From positions 18,643 through 82,642 of the forward strand of contig DATARD010000112.1 in the NCBI GenBank assembly GCA_036264355.1: a stretch of DNA of 64,000 nt. The letters are read 5' to 3'. The notes below the pieces were generated by a model. It was not told the origin of the DNA. It saw only the letters and a program-made list of their open reading frames with translations, and ran no database searches. A program made the translations under genes and the position numbers. Shown one piece after another: positions 9,757-19,187 of the stretch (within the stretch, counting starts at the first letter, position 1; the number at the start of each line of letters is the position of its first letter). This DNA comes from UBA5704 sp036264355. GTDB taxonomy: Bacteria > Acidobacteriota > Thermoanaerobaculia > Multivoradales > UBA5704.

Positions 9757-10613
9757 TGCCGGTTCGATCCGTGGAGCTGGCCCCCGGTGTCCTGATCGGG
9801 GGCGAAGGGAGCAGTCTCCCGAGTCTCCCGAGTCTCCCGAGTCTCCCGGTGATCGCCGGCCCGTGCGTCATCGAGAACGAGGGGCTGGTCGTCGAGACCG
9901 CCCACGCCCTGGCCGCGCTGGCCGAGCGGCTGGGCTTCCCCCTCGTCTTCAAGTCCTCGTTCGACAAGGCCAACCGCAGCGCCTTCGGCAGCTTCCGCGG
10001 CCCCGGCCTGGTGGAGGGGCTCCGCGTCCTCAAGCTGGTGCGCGAGGAGACCGGCCTGCCGGTGCTCACCGACGTCCACGAGCCGGCGCAGTGCGCTCCG
10101 GCGGCCGCCGTCTGCGACGTGCTCCAGATCCCCGCCTTCCTCTGCCGCCAGACCGATCTCGTGGTGGCCGCCGCCGCCACCGGCCGCCCGGTGAACATCA
10201 AGAAGGGGCAGTTCATGGCCCCGGACGACATGCTGAAGGTGGTGGACAAGGCGCGCAGCACCGGCAACGCCAATATCACGGTGACCGAGCGCGGCGCCTC
10301 CTTCGGCTACCACAACCTGGTGGTCGACATGCGCAGCTTCGCGCTGCTGCATGACGACGGCATCCCGGTGATCTACGACGTCACCCACTCGCTCCAGCTT
10401 CCCGGCGGTGGTAGCGGAGCCAGGGAAAGCGGCGGCAACCGGCGTTTCGCCGAGCCGCTCGCCCGCGCCGCGGTGGCCGCCGGCGCCGACGGCGTCTTCC
10501 TCGAGGTCCACCCCGATCCCGAGCACGCCCTCTCCGACAGCGCGGTGCAGCTTCCGCTCGAACGGGCGGAGGAGCTCATCAGGTCGCTGCTGGCGATCCG
10601 GAAGGCGCTGTGA
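9756..10613 (+). CDS. kdsA: KDO-8-phosphate synthase, metal-dependent type
   Basis: A 285-residue aldolase-type enzyme condensing PEP and arabinose-5-phosphate. Recognisable motifs are F-K-S-S-F-D-K-A-N-R, T-D-V-H-E, K-K-G-Q-F-M-A-P-D-D-M and G-A-D-G-V-F-L-E-V-H-P-D-P. The N-terminal strand reads I-A-G-P-C-V-I-E. The Cys there is the metal ligand of class II (metallo) KdsA, where E. coli-type enzymes have Asn. ATG at 9756 overlaps the pyrG stop (TGATG). Residues ~20-31 are S-L-P repeats from a 9-bp tandem DNA repeat, an unusual insertion just before the first core strand. Confidence 0.95.
9813..9848 (+). repeat. Four perfect 9-bp tandem repeats inside kdsA
   Basis: AGTCTCCCG occurs four times in a row from 9813 to 9848, encoding Ser-Leu-Pro repeats in the N-terminal segment of KdsA. 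The unit keeps frame, so copy-number change would only lengthen a linker. Confidence 0.95.
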
Positions 10614-11641
10614 GCAAGCCCTCACCCCCGGCCCCTCTCCCGGCTCCCCCCACCCTGTCCCCGGGAGAGGGGAGACCAGCAAAAAGCTACAGGGTGATTG
10701 CTACGCAAGTCCTGGAGACCGAGGCCGCGGCGATCCGCGGGCTCATCGGCCAGCTCGACGAGCGGTTCGACCGCGCGGTCGAGCTGCTGCGCGGCTGCAC
10801 CGGCCGGGTGGTGTGCACCGGCATGGGGAAGAGCGGCATCATCATGAAGAAGGTGGCGGCGACGCTCGCCTCGACCGGCACGCCGTCCTTTTTCCTGCAT
10901 CCGGCCGAGGCGGTGCACGGCGATCTGGGGATGATCGTGCCCGGCGACGCCGTGCTCGCCGCGTCGTACTCCGGCACCACGGAGGAGCTGCTGCGGCTGG
11001 TCGAGACGCTGAAGCGGCTCGGCGTGCCGCTGGTGGTGATGACCGCCAACAACCGCTCGCCGCTGGCGCGCCACGCCGACCTCCACCTGCCGGTGGCGAT
11101 CGACCGCGAAGCCTGCCCGCTCAACCTGGCCCCGACCGCCTCGACCACCGCGACGCTCGCGATGGGCGACGCTCTGGCCATGGCGCTCCTCGAAGCCCGC
11201 GGCTTCACGCGCGAGGACTTCGCCCTCCTCCACCCCGCCGGCCGCCTGGGCAAACGGCTGCTCAAGGTGCGCCAGCTCATGCACAGCGGCGAGAACCTGC
11301 CGGCGGTGCGCCTCGACACGCCGATGCGCGACGCGCTCTATGAGATGTCGCGCAAGAAGCTGGGGATCACCGCCGTGCTGGACGCCCAGGGCCGCCTCGC
11401 CGGCTGCATTTCGGACGGCGATCTGCGGCGCGGGCTGGAGACGGACGAGAACCTGATGCGCCACACCGCCGGCGAGGTGATGACCCGGAGCCCGCGCACC
11501 ATCGCCGGCGGCGAGCTCGCCGCCGCCGCCCTCAAAACCATGGAAGACCACCGCATCACCTCCCTCTTCGTGTGCGATGCCGAGGGGCGTCTCGAAGGCG
11601 TGGTCCATCTGCACGACCTCTGGCGACTGGAGCTGTTTTGA
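10610..11641 (+). CDS. kdsD: Arabinose-5-phosphate isomerase
   Basis: KdsD/KpsF family, 343 residues from the GTG at 10610, interconverts ribulose-5-P and arabinose-5-P for KdsA. The SIS domain has G-M-G-K-S-G-I-I-M-K-K, S-Y-S-G-T-T-E-E-L and L-A-P-T-A-S-T-T. Two CBS domains follow (residues ~215-340). The GTG overlaps the kdsA stop (GTGA). The first ~28 residues (Pro-rich) are encoded by an inserted palindromic repeat element; a second in-frame GTG at 10694, just past it, starts where KdsD homology begins. Either start could be used. Confidence 0.93.
   Translation: MSKPSPPAPLPAPPTLSPGEGRPAKSYRVIATQVLETEAAAIRGLIGQLDERFDRAVELLRGCTGRVVCTGMGKSGIIMKKVAATLASTGTPSFFLHPAEAVHGDLGMIVPGDAVLAASYSGTTEELLRLVETLKRLGVPLVVMTANNRSPLARHADLHLPVAIDREACPLNLAPTASTTATLAMGDALAMALLEARGFTREDFALLHPAGRLGKRLLKVRQLMHSGENLPAVRLDTPMRDALYEMSRKKLGITAVLDAQGRLAGCISDGDLRRGLETDENLMRHTAGEVMTRSPRTIAGGELAAAALKTMEDHRITSLFVCDAEGRLEGVVHLHDLWRLELF
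10618..10677 (+). repeat. REP-like palindromic element at the kdsA/kdsD junction
   Basis: Begins CCCTCACCCCCGGCCCCTCT and ends with the inverted match GGGAGAGGGGAG. The same 20-nt left arm recurs at about 55063. It has landed in the start region of kdsD and stays in frame. Confidence 0.75.
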
Positions 11642-12213
11642 CCGATTCGATCGTCACCTCCGACGAGGCGCTCGCCCGCCATGCCCGCGCCCTGGAATGG
11701 ATCCTCCTCGACGTCGACGGCGTGCTCACCGACGGCCGGCTGATCTATGGTCCGGAAGGCGAGCAGTGGAAGGTCTTCGACGTCCGCGACGGGATCGGCC
11801 TGAAGCTGTCCCAGAAAGCGGGCTTGAAGGTGGGCATCCTCTCCGGCCGGCTCAGCGAGGCGCTGCGCTTCCGTGCCGGCGAGCTCGGTCTCGACGCGCT
11901 GATCATGGACCGGCCGGAAAAGGCGTCGGCCTTCGCCGAGTTCCTCGCCGCGCACGACACGGCGCCCGAGAAGGTGGCCTACATGGGCGACGACCTGCTC
12001 GACCTGCCGGTCATCCTGCGCTGCGGCCTCTCCTTCGCGCCGTCCGACGCCGCTCCCGAGGTGCGCGAGCGGGTGACCCGGGTCGTCGGCCACCGCGGCG
12101 GCCGGGGCGCCGTGCGTGAAATGTGTGAGATCCTGTTGCGTGCCCGAGGCGACTGGGAGAAGATCCTGGCGACCTTTCTCCACACGTCCGACGAGGCCGC
12201 CGCATCCGCCTGA
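11638..12213 (+). CDS. kdsC: KDO-8-phosphate phosphatase
   Basis: HAD-family phosphatase of 191 residues releasing KDO from KDO-8-P. Motif I is L-L-D-V-D-G-V-L-T-D-G. S-G-R-L-S-E-A follows, and motif IV is M-G-D-D-L-L-D-L-P-V, with the capless C1-type architecture of KdsC. The TTG at 11638 overlaps the kdsD stop (TTGA), which fits the overlap pattern in this operon. Further upstream in-frame starts would extend it inside kdsD with unrelated sequence. Confidence 0.93.
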   Translation: MTDSIVTSDEALARHARALEWILLDVDGVLTDGRLIYGPEGEQWKVFDVRDGIGLKLSQKAGLKVGILSGRLSEALRFRAGELGLDALIMDRPEKASAFAEFLAAHDTAPEKVAYMGDDLLDLPVILRCGLSFAPSDAAPEVRERVTRVVGHRGGRGAVREMCEILLRARGDWEKILATFLHTSDEAAASA

Positions 12214-13145
12214 TCCGCTCGACTCCGCCCGCGCAGCAGGTCCGCCGCCGCAAGTGGACCAGCCGGCTGCGCGCCGCCCTGGTTCCCGGGGCTCTGCGCT
12301 GCCTCGCGTTCGTCTTCGGCCTGCTGCCGCGCCGCGCCGTCCTCGCGATCGGCGGCGCGCTGGGCTGGCTGGCGTGGCGGCTGAGCGGACGCGACCGCCG
12401 CCGCGCTCTGGAGCACCTCGCCGTCGCCTTCCCCGAAATGCCGGACGAAGAGCGCCGGAAGATCGCCCGCGCCTGTTTCCGCCATGCCGGAAAGAACCTC
12501 TCCGAGCTGCTCCACCTCTTCCGGCGCGACCGCCGAGCGATTCTCGCCTGCCTGGAGGTCGAGGGCTGGGACAACGTGCAGGCCGCCCGCGCCACCGGCC
12601 ATCCGCTCCTCTTCCTCACCGCCCACTGCGGCAACTGGGAGCTCATCGCGACCGTGGTGCACAACGGCGGCATCTCCCCCGCCGCCGTGGCCCGGCCGCT
12701 CGACGACCCCGCGCTGCAGAAGATCGTCGTCGACCTGCGCTCGCACTTCGGCACCACCACCATCGCCCGCGGCACCCGCGGCGCCGCCCGCCAGCTCCTC
12801 GAGACCCTGCGCCGCGGCGGCGCTCTCGCCATGCTGATCGACCAGGACACCAAGGTCGACGGCGTCTGGGTCCCCTTCTTCGGCCGCCCCGCCTTCACCC
12901 CGGTGGGAGCCGCCGAGATCGCGCTGCGCCAGCACGCCCAGGTCCTCCCCTCCTTCATCCACCGCCGTCCGGACGGCAGCCACCTCGTCCAGTTCCTCCC
13001 CGCCCTAGATCTCCCGGACGATCCCCGCGACGCCACCGCCCTGATGACCGAACGGGTCGAAGAGCAGATCCGCCGGCACCCGGAGCAGTGGGTGTGGTGG
13101 CACAAGCGGTGGCGGCGGCAACAGCCCGAGCAGCTCGAGGATTGA
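12210..13145 (+). CDS. LpxL/HtrB-family lauroyl-type acyltransferase, apparent CTG start
   Basis: A lipid A late-acyltransferase-like protein. The catalytic H-C-G-N-W-E (HX4E) box lies in F-L-T-A-H-C-G-N-W-E-L. Later signatures include A-M-L-I-D-Q-D and V-P-F-F-G-R-P-A. The first ATG in frame, 12438, would delete an N-terminal region that clearly belongs to the family: membrane segment L-A-F-V-F-G-L-L-P-R-R, then L-E-H-L-A-V-A-F-P-E. No ATG, GTG or TTG exists between the upstream stop and 12438. A CTG at 12210 overlaps the kdsC stop as CTGA, the same arrangement as GTGA and TTGA upstream, and gives 311 residues, a normal length. Start choice is inference; the family call is firm. Confidence 0.85.
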   Translation: MIRSTPPAQQVRRRKWTSRLRAALVPGALRCLAFVFGLLPRRAVLAIGGALGWLAWRLSGRDRRRALEHLAVAFPEMPDEERRKIARACFRHAGKNLSELLHLFRRDRRAILACLEVEGWDNVQAARATGHPLLFLTAHCGNWELIATVVHNGGISPAAVARPLDDPALQKIVVDLRSHFGTTTIARGTRGAARQLLETLRRGGALAMLIDQDTKVDGVWVPFFGRPAFTPVGAAEIALRQHAQVLPSFIHRRPDGSHLVQFLPALDLPDDPRDATALMTERVEEQIRRHPEQWVWWHKRWRRQQPEQLED

Positions 13146-13149
13146 GATC

Positions 13150-14379
13150 ATGTCCGCGGCGCAATCCACCTCCTGGCGGCGCCGTCTCGGACTGGAGCGC
13201 GGAGCCGGAGCGCTGGCCGCCGGCCTTTTCGTCTACGGGTTCGGCGAAGAGCTGTGGTTCCGCTACCTGCCGGCGTTCCTGCGCTTCCTCGGCGCCTCGG
13301 CGTTCACCGTAGGCGCCTTCGGCACGCTCAAGGACCTGCTCGACGCCGCCTACGCCTATCCCGGCGGCGTGCTGACCGATCGGCTGGGCAGCCGGCGCGC
13401 GCTCCTCCTCTTCGGCGCGCTCACCACCGCCGGCTTCGTCCTCTATCTGGCGTTCCCGTCGATCCCCATGCTGTTCGCCGGCCTCTTGCTGGTGATGGCC
13501 TGGCAGTCGCTCGGGCTGCCGGCCACTTTCACCCTGCTGCGGGAGGAGATGACCGGCGACAGCCGGCTCGTGGGATTCACCGTGCAGTCGGTGGTCAAAC
13601 GGCTGCCGATCGTCCTCGCGCCGCCGCTCGGCGGCTACCTCATCGGCCGCTTCGGCATGGCGGCCGGAATGCGCTTCGGCTTCTCCCTGTCGATCGTCCT
13701 CTCGATCCTGATGCTTCTCGGCTTGTGGCGCGCCTTCCGCCGCCGCGACGTGCCGGTCGATCCGGCCGATCCCGGCCATCCGGACCAGCCGCGGAGCAAG
13801 GTGCGTCTCCACCCCGTCCTCGTCCGCCTGCTGATCGCCGACTGCCTGATCCGCCTCTGCGAAGGGCTGCCCGAGGTCTTCCTCGTCGTCTGGGCGCTCG
13901 AAATCGCCCACCTCTCCGCGGCGCGGTTCGGCGTGCTGACCGCCATCCTGATGATCACCGCGATCCTCTCCTACGTGCCCGCCGCGATCCTCGCCGGCCG
14001 AGCCGAGAAGAAGCCGTTCGTCGTCCTCACCTACGTCTTCTTCACCCTCTTCCCGCTCGGCGTCGTCTTCGCCCACTCCTTCGCGGCGCTGGCCGGCACC
14101 TACGTCCTCGGCGGCCTGCGCGAGATCGGCGAGCCGGCACGCAAGTCGCTGATCGTCGACCTGGCGATCAGCGATCCGGGCCGCACCGTGGGCCTCTACT
14201 ACACCATCCGCGGCTTCGCCGTCGCCGGAGCCGCAGCCATCGGCGGCGCCCTGTGGACGATCCGCCCCGAGCTGACGTTCTACGTCGCGGGAGCGCTCGG
14301 AATGGCCGGCACCCTCTGGGCGGCGCTGATGCTCCCGTCCCATCCCACCGTCCGGAAGGACCACAAGGAGACGCCATGA
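13150..14379 (+). CDS. Major facilitator superfamily transporter
   Basis: A 409-residue protein with about 12 hydrophobic segments. The MFS loop motif after the second helix reads G-G-V-L-T-D-R-L-G-S-R-R, and a charged central loop lies near residues 195-215. It starts 4 nt after the acyltransferase and its stop overlaps the ChrB_C gene start (ATGA). Pairing of an MFS protein with a ChrB-C domain protein suggests an oxyanion or metal resistance/efflux role, but the substrate is not evident. It may simply ride at the end of the KDO operon. Confidence 0.8.
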   Translation: MSAAQSTSWRRRLGLERGAGALAAGLFVYGFGEELWFRYLPAFLRFLGASAFTVGAFGTLKDLLDAAYAYPGGVLTDRLGSRRALLLFGALTTAGFVLYLAFPSIPMLFAGLLLVMAWQSLGLPATFTLLREEMTGDSRLVGFTVQSVVKRLPIVLAPPLGGYLIGRFGMAAGMRFGFSLSIVLSILMLLGLWRAFRRRDVPVDPADPGHPDQPRSKVRLHPVLVRLLIADCLIRLCEGLPEVFLVVWALEIAHLSAARFGVLTAILMITAILSYVPAAILAGRAEKKPFVVLTYVFFTLFPLGVVFAHSFAALAGTYVLGGLREIGEPARKSLIVDLAISDPGRTVGLYYTIRGFAVAGAAAIGGALWTIRPELTFYVAGALGMAGTLWAALMLPSHPTVRKDHKETP

Positions 14380-14843
14380 AATGGGTGACCCGCACCGCCA
14401 TCCACGTCAACCGCACCGCCACCGCCTGGTTGATCCGGCGTTTTCTCGATCCCGAAGCGGAGATCCTCTTCGTCCCCGCCGCCGAGGTGGCCGCCGTGCA
14501 GGAACGGGAGGGAGCGATCGGATTCGATGCGCCCGGAGCGCGCTATCCGCACAGCGACGCGCAGGGTCGCTGCTCCTTCGAGCAGTTGATCGACGAGCGG
14601 CTCAGCCACGATCCGGCCCTGCGCCGCCTCGCCAAAATCGTCCACGGCGCGGACTTCCCGGCGGAGATCACCATCACCCCGGAGTCTGCCGGGCTCTGGG
14701 CAATCAGCCAGGGCTTCACCGACGTCGAGCCGGACGACCGCCGCATCGTCGAACGCGCGTCCTTTCTTTACGACTCGCTCTACGCGCATCTGCGGCGCGA
14801 TGTAGTCCGCGTCCACGGCATGGGGAGCACAGCGACGGCCTAG
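14376..14843 (+). CDS. ChrB C-terminal domain protein (chromate resistance-associated)
   Basis: A 155-residue protein beginning M-K-W-V-T-R-T-A-I-H-V-N-R-T-A-T-A-W-L-I-R-R-F, with D-P-E-A-E-I-L-F-V-P. This matches the ChrB C-terminal domain (I-D-R-x-A-x-x-W-L-I-x-x-F-x-D-P-x-A). Full ChrB proteins have an extra N-terminal domain that is absent here. An AAGGAGACGCC ribosome binding region precedes the ATG, which overlaps the MFS stop. H-S-D, C-S-F-E, H-G-A-D-F and E-x-x-G residues may form a metal site. Biochemical role not established. Confidence 0.8.
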   Translation: MKWVTRTAIHVNRTATAWLIRRFLDPEAEILFVPAAEVAAVQEREGAIGFDAPGARYPHSDAQGRCSFEQLIDERLSHDPALRRLAKIVHGADFPAEITITPESAGLWAISQGFTDVEPDDRRIVERASFLYDSLYAHLRRDVVRVHGMGSTATA

Positions 14844-14930
14844 TCTTGAACGGGCGATCTCCTGCTCGTCCACGGGAACGGGAAGGCCCGCTGGAAGGGT
14901 GTAGAGATCGTCACTTCTCATCTGGCAAGC
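14844..14930. other. Short intergenic stretch between convergent genes
   Basis: Between the end of the ChrB_C gene and the end of the hydrolase remnant. No gene and no strong hairpin followed by a T-run seen. Confidence 0.5.
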
Positions 14931-15175
14931 CTATCGCGGACCCGCCTCCAGAAACTCCAGCACGCGCCGCCGGTACTCCACCGAGCCGTGGTCCCACCGA
15001 CCACCTCGGCCCGCAGATCCGGAGGCGGAGGCCCGATCCGGACCGGCATCGGCCGGGACAACAAGCTGCCGGCGAGCAGAACACAGACAGCCCCGCAGAC
15101 CATGATGCTGGATCCAAGAAGGATGAAGAACTTCGGCCGCAGGCCGAAACTCGTTGGAGTCCGTGCCCGGCTCAC
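14931..15175 (-). pseudogene. Internally deleted alpha/beta-hydrolase remnant
   Basis: From the GTG at 15175, which overlaps the DUF1801 stop as GTGA, a frame reads a membrane anchor (F-F-I-L-L-G-S-S-I-M-V-C-G-A-V-C-V-L-L-A) and G-P-P-P-P-D-L-R-A-E-V-V. This is like the N-terminus of membrane-anchored alpha/beta hydrolases. In another frame the sequence continues W-D-H-G-S-V-E-Y-R-R-R-V-L-E-F-L-E-A-G and stops, like the C-terminus of the same family around the catalytic His. The whole catalytic core between them is missing and the ends are out of frame. Confidence 0.6.
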
Positions 15176-15591
15176 TTTGCGCGCTGTTTCCGAACGTGTG
15201 CCACCGAGTCGGCGACGAGCTCTTCGAGCACCGGGATCTTGATGTCCGAAAGGCGCTTGATATAGACGCACGCCTTTCCGGTCTTGTGTTTACCAAGCTC
15301 GGCCAACAGGCGCTCCCGGCTCTCGAAGCCGGTCATCACGTACAGGCTGATATCGCCTTTGCGGGAGGCGAACCCGACAAGGCAGGAGTCGCCTTCATGA
15401 CCGCTCTCGTATTTGTAGTGATAGCTGCCGAATCCGACGATGCTGGAGCCCCACATCCTGGGCTCCTCGTTCGTCACGCGCCGCATCACCTCGGTGAGCG
15501 CCATGCAATCCTGGCGTCTCTGCTCGTCTTCGATGGCTTCAAGGTGCGCCTGGACACTCGAATCTGTCCGCCTGGTCTTCAGCTCTGCCAT
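15172..15591 (-). CDS. DUF1801 (YdhG-like) domain protein
   Basis: A 139-residue protein with R-R-Q-D-C-M-A-L-T-E-V-M, M-W-G-S-S-I-V-G-F-G-S-Y-H-Y-K-Y and F-A-S-R-K-G-D-I-S-L-Y. These are the hallmarks of small DUF1801 proteins of unknown function. The start at 15591 is decided by a GGAGGT site six nt upstream; the ATG at 15603 lies before that site. Its stop overlaps the start of the hydrolase remnant. Confidence 0.8.
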   Translation of the reverse strand: MAELKTRRTDSSVQAHLEAIEDEQRRQDCMALTEVMRRVTNEEPRMWGSSIVGFGSYHYKYESGHEGDSCLVGFASRKGDISLYVMTGFESRERLLAELGKHKTGKACVYIKRLSDIKIPVLEELVADSVAHVRKQRAK

Positions 15592-15645
15592 TTGGACCTC
15601 CATGGATCAGCGGAAAACAGACTGTACGCCGCGGAGCGGAACGCC

Positions 15646-16566
15646 TTACTTCTTGGAGGTCGACGACGACAGCACCACCGTGTTGGAGGCCGACCAGACG
15701 TACGTCTTCCCATTCGAGGCGGGGATGGTGCAGGCCTGGCCGTCCGCTCCCACCTGATAATCACCGTCGTAGACCGGGCACTCGCACTGGATGGGATCGC
15801 CATTCTTGTGTCCAGACGGAGCGCTGCCGTCGGTGAATCGACAGGCGGCGGTCATGCACCCCGCGTACTTCCCATGGCAGGGCGGCGGCGCGGTCGCCAG
15901 CTTGTAGCTCCCGTTCGGCGGGCTCATGATAAAGCTGAAAGTGGAGACGATCTGGCCCTTCGGATAGAAGGAGCTCGCGGGATTTCCCTGCGGCTGGTTG
16001 TTGATGTACGTGCAGACTGTCGCCTGACTCGGCGTGCCGCTCTTGCACGTGCCCTTCGTAATGTTCGGACAGCCGCAGCCATCGGCCCCGCACTGCTGCA
16101 CGGCCTGATAGTAAGCCCCCTGGTTGAGGATGCCGTTGATGTCGACGTAGTTTGTTCCCGAGTTGTAGTACTGGCAGGTGCAGTCGGCGACGCGGCCGTC
16201 TTTGCGGAGGGTGCACGGCAAGGCCTGCCCGCCAAAAATGCCGGACGGAGGTCCCGAGAAGAAGCACAGCGCGTACGCGCCGCTCTGGCAGGAGAGCATG
16301 TTGGTCGAGCTGGTGGCGGCGGCCGGCGTGGCGCCGGCCGGGACGACGATGACGTCCGCCTTGGCCGGCCCGTAGGTCGTCGTCCAGCACTTCGTCAGCT
16401 CGAAGGGAGTATTGGTGCAGTTGGTGCCACACGAAGGGGTGACCTTGGAGCAGAGCGGCTGGGGTCCTGTCGTGATGGGCGCCGCCGCCGCCGAGACCGG
16501 CATCGTAAAGCTCAGGAGAAAGACTCCCAGGGACATGCCGAGACCAAGCCGTCGCGCAATCTTCAT
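15646..16566 (-). CDS. Secreted Cys-rich protein of unknown function
   Basis: About 306 residues with a Sec signal peptide (M-K-I-A-R-R-L-G-L-G then a hydrophobic core ending near V-S-A-A-A-A). The mature part carries about 20 cysteines, many in C-x-C and C-x2-4-C arrangements (C-T-C-Q-Y-Y, C-G-C-P, C-E-C-P), suggesting several disulfides. An AAGGGGAGA site precedes the ATG at 16566. I do not recognise the family. It is divergent from the NCS1 permease gene. Confidence 0.7.
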   Translation of the reverse strand: MKIARRLGLGMSLGVFLLSFTMPVSAAAAPITTGPQPLCSKVTPSCGTNCTNTPFELTKCWTTTYGPAKADVIVVPAGATPAAATSSTNMLSCQSGAYALCFFSGPPSGIFGGQALPCTLRKDGRVADCTCQYYNSGTNYVDINGILNQGAYYQAVQQCGADGCGCPNITKGTCKSGTPSQATVCTYINNQPQGNPASSFYPKGQIVSTFSFIMSPPNGSYKLATAPPPCHGKYAGCMTAACRFTDGSAPSGHKNGDPIQCECPVYDGDYQVGADGQACTIPASNGKTYVWSASNTVVLSSSTSKK

Positions 16567-16653
16567 AGAATCTCCCCTTCCGGATTTGAGTTGCTGAATC
16601 CGCGCCATCTTAGTGGAACGCGACGGAGAGCGTCAACGCGGGAAGGTCGCGCC

Positions 16654-18136
<1,483 letters not shown>

Positions 18137-18159
<23 letters not shown>

Positions 18160-18646
18160 GCGCCGCCATCTCCTCACGGTTCGGTCCATACATGCCCGGG
18201 CTCACGCCGCCGGCCAGGCGGCAGAGCATGCCGAGTTGGCCGCGGTGATGGACCAGGTGGAGAAGCAATCCGTTCCACAGGATGTCGACGACGGACATTT
18301 CGTCGCCGCCGAAGTACTTGATCTTGCGCTCCAGGTCCTCGGGGCGGAGCTTGCGGATGCGCTCCCTGGCGTCCGCATGGATGCGCTCGTAGCCCGGCGC
18401 CAGCTCGGCGATGGTGCGCGGCCGCGCGATGCCGGGCGGTTTCATCCCGGGATCGAAGCCGCCGGATTCGACGCCGAGGCTGCTGTAGGCGTCGCCCTCG
18501 GCGATGTGCCAGGCCATCTCACCGATCGACCGCCCTCCAGCGTCCGGCCGGAAGTCGTACTGATCCGCCGGCAAGGCGCGCATCAGGCTGGCCGTCTTCT
18601 CGGCTTCGGTGTCCCAAAGCGCCAGAAACCTCTCGAGCTCGGTCAT
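18137..18646 (-). CDS. DinB-family metal-dependent four-helix protein
   Basis: A 169-residue DinB/YfiT-type protein with the three metal-ligand histidine regions: M-A-W-H-I-A-E-G-D and L-L-H-L-V-H-H-R-G-Q-L-G-M. These proteins often act as thiol transferases or damage-inducible enzymes of unknown substrate. GAGGAGG precedes the ATG. The 3' end overlaps the NCS1 permease gene by 23 bp tail to tail. Confidence 0.85.
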
Positions 18647-18758
18647 CTTCGTATCCTCCTCACCAGGAGCATATCGCGCGCGGGCTCCGGCTGGAGGCCT
18701 GGGACCGGCCAGGGAGGTGGCTCAGACAACCGTCCTCCCTGGTGGGTCGTTGGGTCTC

Positions 18759-19070
18759 CTAGACGACGAGCGGGCAGCGGCCGCGGACCGGCATCGTGCA
18801 GCCCAAGCAACTGCCGCCACCATCGGGCGGGTTGCCACAGAGGTTGCAGCAGAGCTGCCCGGTCGGGCAGTCGCTGTTGCTGGTGCAGCCGGTTCTGAGC
18901 AAAGGAGCGGGCATCAGGTCACCCGGAGCCTGGGCCTGCCCGTTCGACAGGGTCGCAAGGAATTGCGCCGTGTCGGGTACCGGGGCAGACACCTGAGCCG
19001 GCTGTGCCATGAGCTGCGCGCTGAGACCGAGGGCGAAGAGGGCCAGGAAGATCAGTACGGTCTTCTTCAT
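18759..19070 (-). CDS. Small secreted Cys-rich protein
   Basis: A 103-residue protein with a signal peptide (K-K-T-V-L-I-F-L-A-L-F-A-L-G-L-S-A-Q-L-M-A). The ~35-residue C-terminal knot has cysteines in the order C-x5-C-x5-CC-x2-C, then C-x2-C and C-P (T-S-N-S-D-C-P-T-G-Q-L-C-C-N-L-C-G). The second ATG (19070) is chosen because AGGAG abuts the first. Family not recognised. It resembles in size and layout the secreted protein at 49919-50260. Confidence 0.7.
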   Translation of the reverse strand: MKKTVLIFLALFALGLSAQLMAQPAQVSAPVPDTAQFLATLSNGQAQAPGDLMPAPLLRTGCTSNSDCPTGQLCCNLCGNPPDGGGSCLGCTMPVRGRCPLVV

Positions 19071-19187
19071 GTGCTTCATCTCCTATTGTTGGCGGACCGG
19101 CAGTAGACCGGCCCGCCTTCAAAAGAATAGGTGCCTCGAAGCCCGGAATCGGGGACCCGCGGGTGCGACGCCCCTCCGTAAAGCCCC

